From Phycomyces nitens (taxonomy: Eukaryota > Mucoromycota > Mucoromycetes > Mucorales > Phycomycetaceae), in NCBI GenBank assembly GCA_022702545.1, contig JAHRBC010000008.1, positions 1,116,001-1,180,000 on the forward strand: a stretch of 64,000 nucleotides of DNA, given 5' to 3'. Shown one piece after another: positions 60,487-64,000 of this stretch. Within the stretch, counting starts at the first letter, position 1. Every line of letters begins with the position of its first letter. The position numbers and the translations under genes were made by a program. The notes beneath the pieces were generated by a model. That model did not search any database, was not told the DNA's origin, and saw only the letters and a program-made list of their open reading frames with translations.

Positions 60487-61399
60487 TTAGTCGACCTTCT
60501 TGGCAGCTGCCTTGCGCTTGCCGTAGGTTCTGCGAGCAAAGTCAACAAAGAGATAGGTAAGAGGGAAGAGGTAGGCGACATTGACAGCAACACCAAACTT
60601 CTGGCCAGGGGTGGAGAGGCAGGAGGGGATAAAGAAGTAGCTGACGGCAGTGGTGGTACCAACAAGGAACTGGGTGATTTGCATGGTTGTGATGTAACGC
60701 TTTCCGGGAGGGTGGATACCAACACAGGTCATGGCATAGTAGAGGTACATGACAGAGTGAACAAAGGAGTTAAAGACAACAAAAATCCAGATGGGCTGTG
60801 CCTGGTAGCGGATACCAGCCCACATGGTGAGCATGGCGCCAGAGTGGTGGTAGGTCTGGAGGAGAGAAGAACGGCGACCCTTGAGGAGGATAATGATGGT
60901 ATCGATGACTTCGTAGAACTTGGACAGGTAAAAGATATAACCCCAGTAGGCGAGAGAGTCTTTCCACAAGAAGCTGTCCTTATCACAGTACTGTTTGTCT
61001 AATTAGCGCATTGTTTTTGTTGATCACTGGCTACTTATTTGTACTTACAGCATCATGGAGAGTCTGGCCTCTGTTGAAAGAACGGTGCATTCCCTTGGCC
61101 ATGTTGTAAAAAGTGATCATGGAGTAGATCGAGAGACTGAGGTTGTGCAAAAACACAAAGGCTGTCATTGGGCCAGAGGACTTGGAGACATCCTTGACAC
61201 CACGGTTCTTGGCTTCGACTCTAGAGAGCTTGGAAACAGAAGGAGCAGGGTTCAAGAGAGTGACAGAAAGGGCATAGGTGGCGGCGATCGCAACTGGGGT
61301 CTTCCAGTCCATGAAGAACTCATAGTACTGAGGGAAGGGGATGCCTGGGATTGTGGTGAGCTTATCGACTTCTCCTGAGAGATATGCAGAGTTCATCAT
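60487..61399 (-). CDS. ELO-family fatty acid elongase, PUFA type
   Basis: Condensing enzyme (3-ketoacyl-CoA synthase) of ER fatty acid elongation, 284 residues in two exons (61399-61049 and 60990-60487) with a 58-nt GT-AG intron. The splice reconnects TLHDA with YCDKDSFLWKDSLAYWGYIFYLSK. Family motifs in order are the start of the KxxExxDT-type box (SKFYEVIDTIIILLKGR), the histidine box QTYHHSGAM, and the VHSVMYLYYAMTCVG segment. The first His of HxxHH is Gln. QxxHH is typical of elongases acting on polyunsaturated acyl chains, so PUFA substrates are likely. The C-terminus KKVD is a KKxx ER-retrieval signal. Six to seven hydrophobic segments are present. Confidence 0.93.
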
Positions 61400-61457
61400 G
61401 AAAAGAAAGGATTCCCAAAGAGATAAACGAAAAATATGTCACCATCCAGCCCCCTCC

Positions 61458-61464
61458 TTTTATA
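61458..61464 (-). promoter_or_regulatory. TATA box of the elongase gene
   Basis: Minus-strand TATAAAA followed by a G-rich run, 59 bases before the elongase ATG. Confidence 0.55.
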
Positions 61465-61649
61465 CACTCTTGAAAAGATTTTCCATATTTTTTGGGTTTT
61501 AGAATCCACCAACAATTGGTCTTTGAGCATGTTTCTTAGTGAAATTTATTAAGGCTCTCTCATCTCAGATAGAATTTAGGACCTATTGGGGATTAACTCC
61601 GATCCCCAGGAGTTGGGTTTCAGAGGAGTTTTTGTATGTACCAAATGTC

Positions 61650-62550
61650 TTAGAAGTTTGTCTGAGGCCCAGCAGATCGAGGGCTAATGTAGAGTGCCTT
61701 TGCTTCAGTGTAGACGGTTTGGCCATCGACAGACTCTAGTTGTGCTGTAGCATAGGCCTTGCGTCCCTCTAGTTTTGTAAGCTTGCCCCGAATAAGGACC
61801 CATTGATTGGAGTAGACAGGCTTACGGTAGTCTACATTCAGATTGGCTGTGAATCCGGTGAAATTAGGAAGACTTGGGAGTGTCTAAACCAATAAAAATG
61901 GTTGTAAGTATCAATATGTTTCAACAGCAAAATCATTTCAAATTTGTAATTCGAAATTAATGTTTGTATTTACCACATACGCCAGATGTTCGTCCAACAG
62001 TGTGGCAAGCATACCGCCGTGAATAATTCCATCATGTCCGCATCTGATAAAGCCAAATATATACATATATATATAAATATATATATAAGAATGTAGAAAT
62101 TAGGTGACTTGTCAATTGATACCCAAATCTAGTAATATAAAGTAGAAAATTGACTTGCAAGTTTGTTCCCAAATGAGCAATGATGATGCATTCCGTCTTG
62201 TCATTGTTAAAGAACTTGAGTGGCCGTCGCACAACCATTCCTGGACCTCGTAGGGTAGTTGCTGTCAGTGAGTGTGCTCTGGCGGATCCGGCCAAATGAC
62301 CATATGCAACCACCTCATGCCATTCCTTTGAATCTCGCAGGGTCATTGTGATCTTTAGGTTGTTTTCTTCTTTGCGCATCTTCTCTTCTTCTGGACTCAA
62401 CACTTCTTTGAATTCACTTGGTGCCATAAACTGCAGACTGTTTTCTGTCTGAGGTCCATGTGCTTTAATGGCCAGTTCTGACTTTGAGCTTGGCTCATGC
62501 ACGAACATGTCGCTGGCAGGGTTGGCAATGGGTTCTGAAAGTTCTGGCAT
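61650..62550 (-). CDS. PaaI/THEM4-like acyl-CoA thioesterase (hotdog fold)
   Basis: Predicted 231-residue single-hotdog thioesterase. Exons 62550-62159, 62043-61974 and 61883-61650 join in frame. The first intron starts GCAAGT (GC-AG). Removing it reconnects GTNLCGHDGIIHGGMLATLLDE, the diagnostic HGG motif with the catalytic Asp/Glu region, whereas a GT donor nearby breaks the frame. The C-terminal strands (FTANLNVDYRKPVYSNQWVLIRG) are typical of the fold. An N-terminal extension of about 100 residues is acidic and has no family I know. It follows the elongase on the same strand, so both act on acyl-CoA, although their promoters are separate. The exact substrate is unknown. Confidence 0.88.
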
Positions 62551-62848
62551 AGTGAGGGGTAGAGAGAGAGAGAGAGTATATGGATAAACTATGAACGCCT
62601 TACAAGTCTGCTTATGTGCTAGAATTTATTGATTGGTGGCTGGTCCTAAACAACGTGTGAATATGTCTTATTTTTAAACATCTCTGGAAGATAATTATTG
62701 TTGAGCTATCATGTTTCACACCACACAAACTCAATCCTACACAGACCCGCAGCCCCTCCAGATGCCACCCAGCCAGATCCTCTCTTATTGCAATTCCAAA
62801 CAGCCTAGACGAATTATAAAGGTCATAGATAAGCATTACTTGGCTGTC

Positions 62849-64000
62849 TTATTGGTTGATTTTATTATGCACCTTTTGTACGGATATGATTGGATTAAGC
62901 ACATACACCCACCGCAACGGATCTTTGGCTCCCTATAATATACACAACATTTTAGATCCAAGACAAGACATGAATCTCTTGGTATCAATCAGACTTACTG
63001 GTGATTTCTCGCCATCGACAAAGCGCAGGCTGTCTGATTTACTATCAAGTACGAGGTGGTAGAGACAAGGATGTCCAGTACTCTGCCAGTCATTATAGAT
63101 TGTCATCTGTGTGTGTCCCCCAAAAAACACACGCTTTTTACCTTGTCGCTTAGGCGCTTGGTGATCCTGCCCACATTGAGATAACCATCTGAACTACCAG
63201 ACACAATGTATCTGTGGTGCTCACTTGCCCCAATTGTCCATACCACTCCAGAATGGCCAATGTATTTGCCATTCTTTTTAAATTGGATATCGTATCCAAG
63301 GCGTACAGACAGCCCATGGACATTGTTCTCCGAATTCACAATGCTGATTACATTGTTACCTGTCCATGTTACAGCGTGTCGAGTGCCTGAATTGGGTTAA
63401 TGCGTATGTCTGGTTGCTTAGGTAATCGTCTTACCTGTTGCTCGGATTGCCTCTGTTCGTATTCCAATATCCTCAAGGTTGTGCACCAGAAAAGAACCAC
63501 TCCTGCCAGTCGACACAAAGTATTGGGTCTCTAAGCTGCCATGCCAAGCAATGGCCTCTACACCGTCCTCATGGTGCAGGATATGGTGAATAATTGTGTC
63601 TTTGGGACCAATTGGAGCATCTGTCGACAAGGCCAGTTTGACATCCTGGATCACAATGCCGCCTTTTGCACCATAAAAGCTCAATAAACTTGATTCTCAT
63701 TCAAATTTGGTTTTATTACCAGAAGTGCAGCCGCATGCCAGCAATGAATGGCCTCCCCATGCGATATTGGTGCAGGAGATCCTTGGGAGTGAGAATGTGT
63801 ACCGAGACTCTTGGGCTCGAACTAAAAAATAAAATAATAATCAACCCGTTATCTCTGACATTTGCCCCAATTCCCAACCTACGATAAACGGTTCCCTTGT
63901 GGGTTTGGAAAGTGTTTGGGTGCGGAACAACAAAGAGCCGCACTGTATTATCTCCACACGCCACAGCCAGGATTCCTAGCTTGGCCCATGTCCCTTGTTG
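62849..64000 (-). CDS. WD40 protein resembling a TFIIIC subunit (GTF3C2/TFC6-like), partial
   Basis: The gene enters from the right edge, so its 5' part is outside. Exons read from 64000: to 63883, 63821-63720, 63662-63434, 63386-63142, 63106-62999 and 62932-62849 (stop). Degenerate WD40 blades are seen: GILAVACGDNTVRLFVVPHP, then ISCTNIAWGGHSLLACGCTS, YFVSTGRSGSFLVHNLED and YIVSGSSDGYLNVGRI. The first two match the layout of the TFIIIC beta-propeller subunit that recruits RNA polymerase III to tRNA genes, and I consider that the best guess. A generic WD40 protein remains possible. Intron 63141-63107 is only 35 nt, and without its removal the frame closes. Confidence 0.72.

Overview
The window reads as a eukaryotic, AT-rich, compact genome from a filamentous fungus. 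An early-diverging lineage such as Mucoromycota is the best guess. Genes sit on both strands with intergenic gaps of 0.3-3 kb, and introns are short (mostly 40-90 nt). The gene set includes a PDR-type ABC exporter, a yeast-type amino acid permease, QCR8 and a PUFA-type fatty acid elongase. I could run no database search: families are named from motifs I can read, and exon joins are manual.

Bases 1-27,030 are an accessory, repeat-built region. A ~2.0 kb repeat (A) occurs at 1-2018 and again at 5141-7150, nearly identical. It carries a 0.7 kb tract almost without C on the + strand. Copy 1 runs straight into a 0.3 kb segment B. In copy 2 the same junction is split by a 7.05 kb insertion (about 7151-14202), with B' resuming at 14213. 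The insertion holds a broken Helitron Rep/helicase gene followed by an apparently intact seven-exon TauD-like dioxygenase gene. Its right end has CTAG next to T and a hairpin, so it looks like a Helitron carrying host cargo. A 410 bp TA-flanked MITE is nested in B'.

Bases 18,527-27,028 contain a 2.3 kb segmental duplication on either side of a decayed LINE retrotransposon. Each duplicate carries a two-exon gene for an IFI6/IFI27 (ISG12)-like membrane protein. The N-terminal half and the non-coding flanks are almost the same in the two copies, but the C-terminal IFI6 domain has diverged strongly. This is the most unusual pattern in the window.

Bases 30,000-64,000 hold ordinary genes. In order they are: a small single-pass membrane protein (-), a TMEM41-like VTT protein (-), a ZNHIT2-like HIT zinc finger protein (+), an alpha/beta hydrolase (+), a low-complexity protein with one coiled coil (-), a predicted pseudokinase (-), QCR8 (+), a full-size ABCG/PDR transporter (+), an amino acid permease (+), a BTB-BACK protein (+), a C2H2 zinc finger protein (+), a LYR-motif protein (+), an ELO elongase (-), a PaaI-like thioesterase (-) and the 3' part of a TFIIIC-like WD40 gene (-). 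Several genes have visible TATA boxes. Four of about 39 modelled introns use GC-AG borders with the same GCAAGT donor. No operon-like arrangement, CRISPR array, rRNA gene or complete tRNA gene was seen.
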